Below, piece after piece: positions 54,248 to 64,000 of a DNA stretch of 64,000 bases (position 1 is its first letter; every line of letters begins with the position of its first letter). Location: assembly GCF_030272615.1 (NCBI RefSeq), contig NC_081413.1, positions 556,913,136 to 556,977,135 on the forward strand, in the 5' to 3' direction. The notes beneath the pieces were generated by a model, which saw only the letters and a program-made list of their open reading frames with translations, searched no databases and was not told where the DNA came from. The DNA is from Cryptomeria japonica. Lineage: Eukaryota > Streptophyta > Pinopsida > Cupressales > Cupressaceae. A program made the translations under genes and the position numbers.

Positions 54248-56584
54248 TAAAGGTAGATGTTACCAAAAGTTCTTCCTTGAATTACTTGTTGTGTTTGTTG
54301 ACAATGTTTGATATGATAAGGTTTAGAGAGATCTGAGATGTGTTACATACCCAACTACCTAGTAATGAGAGGATTCACTCATAGACTAGTTTTAACCTAC
54401 GCAGAAATGCCTCTTAGGATGAGTTTATCCTAGATGTAGAGACACTCTAAAAAGTGATGTGTTTTGTGTTATATTGAAGCAATATTGAAATAGAACTTAG
54501 GACAAAAACCTCTTGATGTTTTGAGAGTTGGAATGGATTTGATGAGATGTGAATGTGATAATGGATGAAATGTTTAAACTTCAATAAAAGCTTTGTGTCA
54601 CATATGGGATGAATTCTTCTTCTTCTCTCTCGGGGGTTGGTGCTTCTTCCCAAGCTATGTTATATGTGATGCAAATTTTTGGAAAGAAGGCAAGATTGAT
54701 TTTGCCTCCCTTGTTTTGATGATAGCTCAAAGCTCTATATTGAGTAAAAGCTCTGCGGTTTAATGACTCTTGATCAAACTCGTTTGATTTTCCTTGAAGA
54801 TATAGACGCATGTGACCTAAGAAGGTTCTATGGGAGACAAAGATTTGTCTATTAAGATAGAAGAATTTCCTTCTTTTGATGAAATCCTTTGAGCTCAATG
54901 GTCTTTTCTTCAAGTTGATATGTTGATGAAGATTCTTCCTTCTCAAAATGTGAAGAATTGTCATATAGTTTGATATTTTATTTTTGTACTTTGTTTTTGA
55001 TCTTTGTTGGGATTTTGAAAATGTTTGTGTTGGATGAATACTTGTCTTTTGGAACTGGATTTTTTATTTTTCTTTGACAATAAAACAAAGCAAGCACACA
55101 AACACATGATTGTTGCCTCAAAAGGCACAAATAAGTGTGGGTCTAGATCAACCCAATCTTTGGAATTTTATGACCCTTTCTTTCCAAATGTTCTTGAGTA
55201 TGTTTTTCCAAAAAGCCTGAAGTCGGCTCAGTTTATCATTGGTCTTGACACAAAATAAAGACACTTCAAACACACTTTACCCCTAAGGTCAAATGGCCAG
55301 TTGCGATAATTTCAGCCCACATCTTGATATTTCTTCTACTTTGGTACTACATACCTTATGAATCCCACTGTGATAGGTAAGGATGTGATATACTAAGTAT
55401 TGCACGAGCATAACAAATAGATGATCTCTATGATGGGGGAGTCACCACTTTTATCAGACTACAAGTAACCTTTCAAAAAGCTATGTTTCTACTCAAGGAA
55501 ATATGTATGGTGAGTATCTTGGGAGCAAAACCTTCTATGCTCTTGCACTGAATTTATCACAAATATCCTCAATCAATAGAATGAGTGAGCTACTACATAA
55601 AGGTGTTTAGTAATTTTTGATGTCTTTGGACATAACTTCATTCTGCAGTGACTCACTTAAGAGCCTTGTAACTTGTGGTGGGGCCCATTTGTCCTTTCGA
55701 CAAGTTACAATGTAGGAACAACTATACCCAAGGCTACAACTTTCGGTCACACCTAATTTCTATAGTGGCTCAAAGAATTTACCTCGAGAGGTCGTTCCCA
55801 GGAGTGATGTGTCTCTTGGCGGGCCTCTCTTAAAAAGATAAACTTTGAGTGTTACTAACACTTTTCTCTTGCACCTAGGACCACAAAAGCCAAGGGAGAG
55901 GATAGTGTGTGTTAGAAGTAGGACCACTCGACAAATTTTTTTGCACGAGTGTGCCAGACACAAAAGACACTTGTTCTTTTTAACTTATCATTGCAATATG
56001 ATCTAACTATTTGGAGATGTTGCTCCCACAACCATGATGTTCTTTTTATCCTTCAAAGGCAATTTGTTGAGTAAACTAGGAAAATTGAAATCCTGGTCAA
56101 CTTAATAAAAATCACGTTTTTGCTTTGAAAGGAAATCACTTTGAAAACAAAACAAGTTGATTGTTATTTTTACTTGCCTAAAAAAAAATGTGGATTGTGA
56201 ATTTTAGCTTGAGTTGATGCAAGGAAATCAAAATTTGTCTTGTTGAGTTTTAAGCACAAAAAATGAAGTGTTTGAAGTTGATTTTTAAGCACCAAAAAGG
56301 AAGTGTTCAAATTGCCTATCTTGCATGAAAAACAAAGTTTGTTGTAAGTTTTTAAAGCACCAAAATGAAATATTTGATGTTTGATTTTTAAGCACCAAAA
56401 TGAAGTGTTTTGAAGTTAATTATAACTTGCAATAAAATCAAGAAAAGTGAATTTCTAAAATTTTAAGCAATAAAATGGGTTAGTTCAAACCTGCACAAGA
56501 AACAAACAGTCAGTAAAATCCGCATACATGGTGGACCTCTACAAGCCTAAGAAAAATTGATTTATCGGTTACAAGGCATTTTTT
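54248..56584 (-). other. Tat-3 leader, upstream part of gag
   Basis: 2.3 kb between the motif array and gag. A 127-codon minus-strand frame (54964-54581, MTILHILRRKNLHQHINLKK to EREEEEFIPYVTQSFY) could be a leader ORF of the sort found upstream of gag in Ogre elements, but I recognise no domain. The rest is AT-rich with repeated AAGCACCAAAATGAAGTGTT words near 56250-56420. Confidence 0.45.
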
Positions 56585-56860
56585 ACAATGCTCTGTTACA
56601 AAGCGCTACTCTGTGTGAGAACAAATGTGCTACTTAACACAAAAGCGCGATAGTAAGGACAAAAGCGCTAAAAGAAATTTTTATATAGAAAGCCAACAAT
56701 GCTAAAACGGGAACAAAAACGCTACCTAAGGGTCAATAGCACTACACTATAGACAAAAGTGCTTATTTCGGGACAATAGCGCTATTGGAGAAACAATAGC
56801 GCTAAAGGACCAAATTGCGATAGTGCTAAAGTGTGAACAAAAGCGCCGAAGCGCGACTTG
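56585..56860 (+). repeat. 5' array of ACAATAGCGCTA-like motifs, Tat-3
   Basis: About 14 degenerate copies of ACAAWAGCGCTA (for example at 56661, 56719, 56773 and 56793) in the leader close to the PBS. It reads opposite to the 3' array at 41722-42020, so the transcripts of the two arrays are complementary. Confidence 0.75.
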
Positions 56861-56913
56861 TGTGTCAAGTAAAATAGTCAAAAAGTTAGTAGTTTAAGAA
56901 GGTTACTCTTCAA

Positions 56914-56931
56914 TTCACGTCGGGTTCACCA
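56914..56931 (-). promoter_or_regulatory. Tat-3 primer-binding site
   Basis: Minus strand TGGTGAACCCGACGTGAA starts 2 nt inside the 5' LTR. It is identical to the Tat-2 site. Confidence 0.72.
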
Positions 56932-56933
56932 AA

Positions 56934-58396
56934 TGATGCTCTGCAAAATGGGAGATTGTTAGACAAAAACTTGTTGTCATATAACACATAAGAAGCACAA
57001 GAAACAAAGAGAAATGTTAGTGTTAATCAACCAAAGACTAATCTAAGCAGGCATACCAAGAGAGACACTAAAAACATAATGAAACATTTAACTATGAAAA
57101 CAAATGCAAGAAGACATCCCCAAATTCCTTCCACCATGCTTTTAGCTCCTCTTCCCTTGTTCCTCTCCTCTCCAAGTTCCAAATTAGTGCAGCTCTCAGC
57201 AGGTTTTTGCACTATGGATGTCTTATGGAGATTCAAGATTGAAAATGATTAATCTAAATGTTATGCAAGTGTGAACAAAAGCTAAAATGAGAGATTATCT
57301 AATTAGCTAGTGTTAATTTTAAACTAAAAGAGTGAATATGATTGATTTATGCTAAATGCTCTCTAAAAATGACTATAATGTAAATGCATACAAGTTTTCA
57401 AGATCTGGATTATGAAGAAATGAGCTCTACTTATAGAAAAAATGGAGCAATGGAGGGTTGAGATTGAGTAATCTCAACAAGGGTCAAGATTGAATGATAT
57501 TCAATCCATGAAAGGGCTTTCAACCCAATCCCATGTTGACAAGTGTCAACATGAGATGGGTTGAGAGGAGAGGGAATAAACATTAAATGCTTGACATGAC
57601 CTGAGGGTTAACTTGGGAGGTAAGGTTACTGTTGAGTTGAATGGATAAACTCTTGTGCAAGAGTTAGTGAGGATAACCATGGTCAAAGCAATAAATGCTT
57701 AAGGAGACACATGGGTTACATGAAGGTTGGGTTAGGGGTCAAAGTCCCTAACCATGGGTGCAAGTGGATTTAACCATAAATGGTTATGTAAGAGCCATAA
57801 ATGGTTATGTAAGAGCCATTAATGGTCATGTAAGAGCCATTAGTTGTTTGGAAGACTTTAGAGGTTAAATTGTTGAACACATAAAGAATTTAATACTTTT
57901 CAAAGATTTTGGAGTCCTTGAGAAGTGACTCCAAGTTGCTTAGGAATGTGACAATAATTAGGGGATGGAATAGGCTAATTAGGAAGGGATTAGAAGAATC
58001 TACAAGGGGATTATGATTGCAAGTGGGTTTGGTGGGTGAGGGAAAATAGGATTTTTATTAAAATAAAATTCATTTATTTCAACAAATAGGTGGAAGTTGC
58101 ATTTTTAGGAGAATGCAAGTGGGGGGTGGGGGGGGGGATTTAGTGATTTAAATAAATGTTTTATTTAATTTATTTAAAAGAGGAAAGGGGATTTAAATTG
58201 AATAAATATGATTTATTCATTTAATTGATTGTGAATTTAGTTTAATGAATGAATTAAAATAAATTGAATAATTTATTTAATTAATAGGAAAATGTTTGAA
58301 GAAGAATTAATTTAATTAACTGTTGGCTAGTGGGTTTTTAATCAAATAAATAGCAAATATTCATTTAATTAAAATAAATAGATTTATGTGACTACA
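56934..58396 (-). repeat. Tat-3 5' LTR
   Basis: 1463-bp partner of 39717-41161. TATA region reads CTATAAGTAGAGC near 57425-57437. An extra copy of a short ATGGTTATGTAAGAGCCAT unit near 57778-57842 and a longer G-run near 58123-58138 distinguish it from the other LTR. Confidence 0.88.
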
Positions 58397-58442
<46 letters not shown>

Positions 58443-58739
58443 GTGTGTGTGTTATACAAACATGTGTATATAGATATAATTAAAGAACAGGAAAGGGCAA
58501 ACATTCATATATAAGGTTGCCATAAAACCGCAATACTAGGGGGGATGTCAGTTATGTCTAAGGTATACATATATATCGGTTTAATATATATCTATATATT
58601 CTTAAATACATGACTAAAAATATATCTATGTACATATAAATGTGTATATACGCTTAAGTGTAAATGTGGATAAATATAAATTTATTTAAGGTAGCCTAAA
58701 TGTAAGAATATATATATATATATATATAGATGAAGGGAA
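58397..58739. other. TA/TG microsatellite and AT-rich spacer
   Basis: (TA)n at about 58400-58440 followed by (TG)n, then AT-rich DNA and another (TA)n at 58710-58728. Continuation of the repeat interrupted by Tat-3. No gene seen. Confidence 0.7.
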
Positions 58740-60061
58740 GCTAGGAGAGAAAGTTAAGTGCCAAGGTTAAGTACTACACAGACTGAAGAAGGAGCAGAGG
58801 AGGGAAGGAAATACATCCAAGTTAATAAAACGTAAGTTTGAGAGGTTCCATTATCTGAAAGTTAGCTACAAGGGTAAGATAAGGAGTTGTCAAAACTATA
58901 AGATTGACCTCAAAGAATTTTCCTAAGGGCTACTAAGAGAGACCTACAAAATGTATTTCAAATTAACCAACACCTACTCTTTCTTCCCAAATACCACCAG
59001 CTCCTTGGTTAGCCAAGGAATTTGCCGTCATATTGTCTTCCATGTAGATGTGATTAATTGTAGTATACTTGAAATGTTTTAGCAGTTTCGTGGCTCTAAA
59101 CACCAAATTATTTAATTTCTAGTTTGGGGTCTTACCTATTCTAATGACATTGATGTTATTGCTTAGTCGCCTTCAATCTCGAGCCTTTTGATACCTAAGT
59201 ATTTGCAAAGTAGAAGACCTTTTGTGAGTGATTCAAATTTCGCATCATTATTTGTGGAGATCCCTATAGGTTTTGAAAACCTTGCTACAATCGATCCATC
59301 CCACAAATGAATCACCGCCCTTATCCCTGCAATACCTAGGTTGCCTCTTGAGGCTCCATCAAAGTTGAGCTTAAACCATCCTTTGGTTGGGGGATACCAT
59401 TTGCAAGTTTTCCTCATAAGGGTTGATTTATTATCTCCAAGGCCATAATAGGAGGGAATGATAAGTCCAAACCAGTTTTTCCTATTTTTTTCATCCCTAA
59501 AGGTAAATGAGAAGTTATTGTAGTGTCTGTTGTTTAATTTTCCATTAGCTACCTCAATAATAGATGCTTCAATTTTGTTCTAAATTCGTTCAGAGGGCAT
59601 GACCTTATCTTTGATGATCCTTCTATTCCTTTCCTTTCATATTTCCCATAAGAGGATCAAAGGAGAGATGATCCATAACAGTCCACAAAGACTTGACCTA
59701 AGATAGATTGGCCAACTTAATAGGAGTTCTACCAAATGATTGGGGAGAATTATGACCCAATTAATTTTTTAATCAAATTCAACCAGCATATATTAGCGAA
59801 GTTACAAATGAGAAGCAAATGGTCCACTATTTCTTCAACATTGAGACAAAGGGGGCATCTGCTAGGGTTGATATAACCCAACTTCTTAAACCAGTCTGAA
59901 GTTAGAATTCTCTTCTGCATTATTGTCCATAAAAAAGGCCTACCTTCGGGACACATAGCTTATCCCAACATAATGAGTTAGGTAGCTCTTTCTTGTGAGG
60001 GAAGATTTTATTACATAGGGAGTTATACCCATCCTTGACCTTGTAATCTCTAGTAGTGGAG
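58740..60061 (-). pseudogene. LINE ORF2 3' part: zinc-binding and RNase H domains
   Basis: From 60055 the minus strand reads DYKVKDGYNSL, then the open frame 59956-59750 with RPFLWTIMQKRILTSDWFKK and CPLCLNVEEIVDHLLLIC, the zf-RVT zinc-binding domain (C-C-H-C all present) of plant L1-type LINEs. 59417-59163 is the start of the terminal RNase H: WYPPTKGWFKLNFDGASRGN and NNDAKFESLTKGLLL. Stops separate them. The element is cut at 60062 by Copia-B; its RT is not in the window. The 3' end is approximate. Confidence 0.75.
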
Positions 60062-61253
60062 TGTTACTACTTATCAAGTTGCCATTAGTTTTTATGTTCA
60101 AAGTTATTCTATATACTCTAGTTGGTTATCTCTATCGAGATATTCAGTCGGTATGCACAGTCCAGTCAGTAATAGAAGAAAGTAGTCTCAGAGCGCAGTA
60201 TGCACCGAGCTGTCTACCGAGTATCATTCCATGTCTACCGAGCAGCAAAGATGACACACTGAGTTGATATACATCGAGTGAAATGTGTTACCAGATTCAT
60301 TGAACTTGGACATACATATGAAAACGTGTTACAAGATCGAGGAACATCTAACCATTATCACATTGGAAATTGCACTTAAAGATTGTGTATGATTTTGAGG
60401 TCATCTAACCAATGAAATATTTTGTATGGTTATTCATTCGATAAAACATGTTTGTAAGATTGAAACAATGAATGGATCACCATCATAAGAGATCTATTTA
60501 TACAACATGGATTAATATCAGATATATACATGTAGCATGACAGAAAGGAAGATATAGAAATATATGAAGCAAGACATGTGAAAGCACTAAGTGTTATGAC
60601 TGTTACAGAGACAAAGAGGTCACCGAGAAGGATTTCATAGAATAGTCAAATAACAGAGTAAACAGAAGGGTTTATCGAGTTACTATATGGGTTACCGAGG
60701 TATGCTATAAGCAAGGTAATCTTATTCTGAGCACATAGAATCTGCTATAACATTCCAGATGTAAAGTTGCAGATATTTGTAATGATTTTATTGTAATATT
60801 TTGAAGTTGTAAGAGAAACCTTTAACAGGGTAAAAGACTCTAATCAAGTCTATAAATTGTAAAGCCTCTAACCAGGTGCAACAATTAGATTAAGTGTTGT
60901 AAAATCCTTTAGCAAGATAGATCTAACAGATCTTGATACTCTTAATAGGGTAAGCTATTAGAAATAGCTAAACATGTAGCTCTAACCGAGCAACCTTTAT
61001 TATTGCAGTAGTGAAGTTGTGGGTGCCATCCCCACTGCATTTTTTCTCTCTAACCAAGAGTTTTTGCGTAACCAAAATATATGTGTTATGGAGTGAATCA
61101 TGCATGATTGTTATCTATTTGTGTTAGCTTTATATTATGTTATTGCACTATTCGATTTATGCATAACAGTAAAGTTATTATTGAAGAAAAGTTTTGAAGT
61201 ACTGATTCACCCCTCCCCTCTCAGTACATTAGCTTTCCATATTGGGCCTAACA
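60062..61253 (+). repeat. Copia-B 5' LTR
   Basis: 1192 bp, TGTTACTACT...GGGCCTAACA, followed directly by a copia PBS, so it is a 5' LTR and the element continues to the right. It contains CTGATTCACCCCTCCCCTCT and a mini-hairpin array (60826-60991), both as in Copia-A. It is inserted in LINE sequence. Confidence 0.82.
60826..60991 (+). repeat. array of mini-hairpins with near-constant TAAC loop (Copia-B LTR)
   Basis: GACT-ctaatca-AGTC (60836-60850), AGATC-taaca-GATCT (60919-60933), AGCTATT-aga-AATAGCT (60953-60969) and GCTC-taacc-GAGC (60979-60991), with weaker ACC...GGT and CCT...AGG units at about 60828 and 60864. Stem sequences differ from Copia-A; the loop theme is shared. Confidence 0.75.
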
Positions 61254-61254
61254 A

Positions 61255-61267
61255 TTGGTATCAGAGC
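61255..61267 (+). promoter_or_regulatory. Copia-B primer-binding site
   Basis: TTGGTATCAGAGC, the standard initiator-methionine tRNA site, one base inside the LTR. Confidence 0.88.
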
Positions 61268-61317
61268 TTCAATCTTGGAAAAGGGTTTAACTGCCTAAAG
61301 AGAAAGATCTTATCAAT

Positions 61318-61689
61318 GGAAGGCTATAAATAATCTCGGAGGATTGTGTATCTGCAAGAAGAGATGGATCATGCAAATCAAGTGATTGCAGACATGCAAA
61401 GGCAAATGCAAAAATCTCTGAAAGTGAGAAGAAGATTATCTGATGATTTGCAGGACTCTCAAGAGTTAGTGGAACAAATTGATACATCATCTGAGAATAG
61501 TATATCTGAAGAGACTGAAGAAATGATTGGAGTATTGAAAGAAAAGAACAAAGCACTAGCTGATCAACTAAAAGCAATGAAAACAGAAAATATAGCATTT
61601 CAAAAAAATAAAAAAAGCAGGAAAATGCGAAGTTGCAGAGAAAGGAGAAAATCAGCGCTAAATGCATCGAAGGAAAAGGGGCAAAGGCA
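61318..61689 (+). pseudogene. Copia-B N-terminal coding region, coiled-coil
   Basis: From ATG 61318 the frame reads MEGYK, a stop, then from codon 7 a long heptad-like helix region: MDHANQVIADMQRQMQKSLK and EEMIGVLKEKNKALADQLKA. I recognise no family; a coiled-coil at the start of gag fits its place right after the PBS. The frame runs on into sequence that looks like LINE, so the true copia part ends somewhere near 61690. Confidence 0.45.
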
Positions 61690-63105
61690 GGTGTATGCCA
61701 TGCGGCCACAAAGCATTACAATATTCAGTCTTGCGCGAAAGCCTTGTCATGCCAAAGGGTTTGCAGATGACAGGTTGAATCTTAAAGCCCGTTGGGAAAA
61801 GACATTTCAACAAAATGGGCTAGGTTCTGGGGAAAAAAATTCATTTGGCAGCACGGCCTTGCCTTTGTCCGACGGAATTTGGCAGACTTTTCATTCCAAA
61901 AAGGAAAGAAAGAATATCAGAAAAGCTCGAACAGTTGTCCACAACCCCCATCATGCATTTCCTCCACTAACTGGCTCGAATCGGATTCCATTAGGAAGAA
62001 TTAGGGTTTGGAGCCCTAAGGTGGGAGATATATTCAGTTCCCAAACAGAGGCGAATGGTAAAAAATGTAGTATCCACAACAATATGTTGAAAACCATATG
62101 GGACCAGTATGAGCAGAATGGAGTATATGTCAAATGGACGGGGAAGGGCATTGAGTTCGAGCAAATCATTGACTGGTGGAATAAACAATACCCAGATCAG
62201 GGTATATCCCCATAGAATTTATAAACCCTAAAATCTTGGAAATAATAGGCAACCAATATGGGGATTTTTATGGGTGCAAGGGTTTAAAAAGAAAGGACCT
62301 AACCAGTCATGTGAAAATTCTTATCAGAACAGCCTTGGATATAAGCAATATCGAACCACTGAACATTAACACAGAGAAAGGATTCTGTAATATTTACCCC
62401 AAGCTTTATACCGGGGCTTTGGACTGTACGAACATATGGCTCAAAAAAGGGTCAGATATGAACGTTCTAAGTAACATGAACCCTAGCAATAGGCCCGAAT
62501 CAGAGAACAACATCATCCAACCTGAGGAAAAGATACCAGCTTCTCAAAATCAATAGCATTCAACACGGCTAAATGATAAGGAAAATGTCGTCAAGGAAAT
62601 AGAGAACCTTAAAGAATTAATTAAAGATACAGAGCTGCTCAAAGCGGACGCAGAATTAGCTTTAGGAAATATAGTCACCACACAAGATGAAGAAGTTACA
62701 TCAGGTCTGAGGTCACCTAAGGTAGATTTAATCCAGAACCCTTCTTATGAAGAGGAGATGGGCACTGAACCTCTTTTAAATGCAGCTATGGAAGTTTTCG
62801 ATAATAATATTGTGCAAGATCTTACACCAGAAGAGGAAGAGGAACGCTGCTTCTTATTCAAGGAACTAATGTCGTCTATGGAGGATGAAGACATTAGAGA
62901 AGTTAGGAGAGAACTTGGTTACCCTGAAATCAATAATCATAGGGTGGACCCACTAAGCTCTCCTATACCAGTCAGGACTGGTTCTGGAATAGAAACTCAG
63001 GATGTACTAGGGATTAAGAATTTCTATTCAGGGAAAACTCAACTTGATTGTGCCAAGCTTGTCAAATCTCGAGGAAGGAAATCCCTAGGAGAGTTAAGAT
63101 CCTAG
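61690..63105 (+). pseudogene. LINE ORF1, plus strand
   Basis: Sense-strand ORF1 of a second LINE. After a mixed-frame start, 62020-62200 reads TIWDQYEQNGVYVKWTGKGI; a frameshift near 62195 leads to INPKILEIIGNQYGDFYGCK, the ORF1 core that in related LINEs precedes the zinc knuckle, then LDCTNIWLKKGSDMNVLSNM. One TAG (62554-62556) lies in an otherwise continuous frame 62236-63105 that ends in an acidic tail (LTPEEEEERCFLFKELMSSM). The start within the preceding copia sequence is not resolved. Confidence 0.6.
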
Positions 63106-63182
63106 GTGGGGAATGCAAAGGATCAAGGCAAACTAACTGCCTTTTTTGAAAATGGGAAGGGGAAGAGCCTTCCCGTGACACA

Positions 63183-64000
63183 ATGAAAGTCATAAGTTGG
63201 AATGTTAGGGGCATGAATGCCCCTAACAAACAACGCTTGGTTAGACACTTCATATCTAACAATTATAGTGAATTCATCCTTCTCCAAGAAACTAAGCTAT
63301 CTTCAAGCGAGATTGAGGCCTTTAAAAAAAAATAGGTATATTAGAATCTGTATTCGTGGAATCTACAGGTGCAGCAGGGGGTTTGGGAATCATTTGGAAT
63401 CCGAGGAAAGTTTCATTCCTTCCAATGGTTGGGAACAGACATTGGCTTGGGGGGGAGGTTATTAGACACAATAGCAATCTTTCCTTCTACCTTATTAATG
63501 TGTATGGGCCAATTCATGATAGAGACAAATGAAGGGTCTGGTCTGAGATTAGTAATTGGCTGAATAGGGATCTGAATAAGAATTATATTATAGGGGGTGA
63601 CTTTAATGCAATTTTGGACTTATCGGAAAAGAATGGAGGTCTACGAAGAGAGTCTCAATCTCTCAAAGACTTCCGAAATTGGGTAAATTGGGATAGCTTA
63701 GTAGACATTAATACCAATAATGGGTTCTTTACCTGGAATAATAGAAGAAATGGATTTACCCAAATCGCAGAAAGACTAGACAGATTTTTATTCAAAGGTG
63801 TGTTGACAGCCTTTCCATTCAATTTATCTGCATCCCTATTACCATCCTTGGGATCAGATCACTTTCCGATACTCCTTCACATAGAGGAGGTGGCAACACC
63901 CATCCGCTGCCCATTTAAATTTGAGAGAATGTGGCTTCAAAATCCCAGATTCTTTGAGCTTGTTGAAAAATGGTGGGGAGAAGCAAATTTTCAAGGATCC
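63183..64000 (+). pseudogene. LINE ORF2, endonuclease domain, runs off the window
   Basis: Starts MKVISWNVRGMNAPNKQR and continues FILLQETKLSSSEIEAFKKK, the N-terminus of the APE-type endonuclease that nicks target DNA. An A-run at about 63325-63333 causes a frameshift. In the restored phase GLGIIWNPRK, LINVYGPIHDRDK, a TGA (63528-63530), then YIIGGDFNAIL, GFFTWNNRR, LGSDHFPILLH and FKFERMW follow. The catalytic motifs (QET, GDFN, SDH) are all visible. RT would follow beyond 64000. Only two lesions in about 800 bp suggest a moderately young copy. Confidence 0.82.

Larger units (their letters stand above)
39717..58396 (-). mobile_element. Tat-3: 18.7-kb Tat/Ogre-like Ty3/gypsy element
   Basis: LTRs of 1445 bp (39717-41161) and 1463 bp (56934-58396) frame a 15.8-kb internal region on the minus strand: PBS, 2.7-kb leader, gag, protease, G-patch linker, RT, RNase H, archaeal-type RNase H, integrase, 5.7-kb 3' region with an antisense PMD gene, PPT. 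Size and dual RNase H fit the Tat/Ogre group. Flanking 5-mers are gtatg and gtaca, a doubtful duplication within microsatellite DNA. Many stops and frameshifts make it inactive. Confidence 0.85.

Overview
The window is plant nuclear DNA made almost entirely of nested retrotransposons, with one convincing small host gene. I infer a large-genome seed plant, most likely a gymnosperm or conifer. The grounds are an 18.7-kb Tat-type Ty3/gypsy element, several copia LTRs, LINE fragments, very low gene density and AT-rich, CpG-poor spacers. The species cannot be named from sequence alone.

Layout. 1-1640: decayed LINE ORF1 (minus). 2608-2790: intact 60-codon gene for an acidic SMAP1/CSNAP-like COP9 signalosome protein (minus). 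3201-8718: old Ty3/gypsy chromovirus (minus), cut in its reverse transcriptase by an LTR-like insert (6460-7125). 8719-10127: plus-strand LTR of a gypsy family related to the next two elements. 10128-27226: Tat-lineage gypsy element (here Tat-1, minus) that has pol but no recognisable gag. Its 5' LTR holds a copia element (Copia-A, 20627-27046, plus). 27306-28389: lone copia LTR. 28390-31639: spacer with a LINE tail, microsatellites and one unrecognised ORF. 31645-39464: Tat-2 (minus), the best-preserved element, with 5-bp target-site duplications and near-identical LTRs; it encodes gag and protease but no reverse transcriptase or integrase. 39717-58396: Tat-3 (minus), an 18.7-kb element with gag, protease, RT, two RNase H domains and integrase, inserted in a microsatellite. 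58740-60061: LINE 3' part (minus), interrupted at 60062 by the 5' LTR of a second copia element (Copia-B, plus). Within or next to Copia-B lies another LINE (61690-64000, plus) that runs off the window.

How the parts relate. Tat-1, Tat-2 and Tat-3 share an unusual primer-binding site and similar purine tracts, and each carries a stem-loop beside the sequence TATGCCCCC near its 3' LTR. Tat-1 (pol without gag) and Tat-2 (gag-protease without pol) look like complementary partial elements. Tat-1 and Tat-3 each carry, antisense between integrase and 3' LTR, a decayed plant-mobile-domain gene.

The least explained signals are structural: arrays of mini-hairpins with changing stems and a near-constant TAAC loop in both copia LTRs; two opposed arrays of a 12-bp motif (ACAATAGCGCTA) near the two ends of Tat-3; the changing-stem hairpin shared by the three Tat elements; and recurrent GGACC...GGTCC inverted repeats in the gypsy LTRs. 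All alignments were made by eye; no database search was run.
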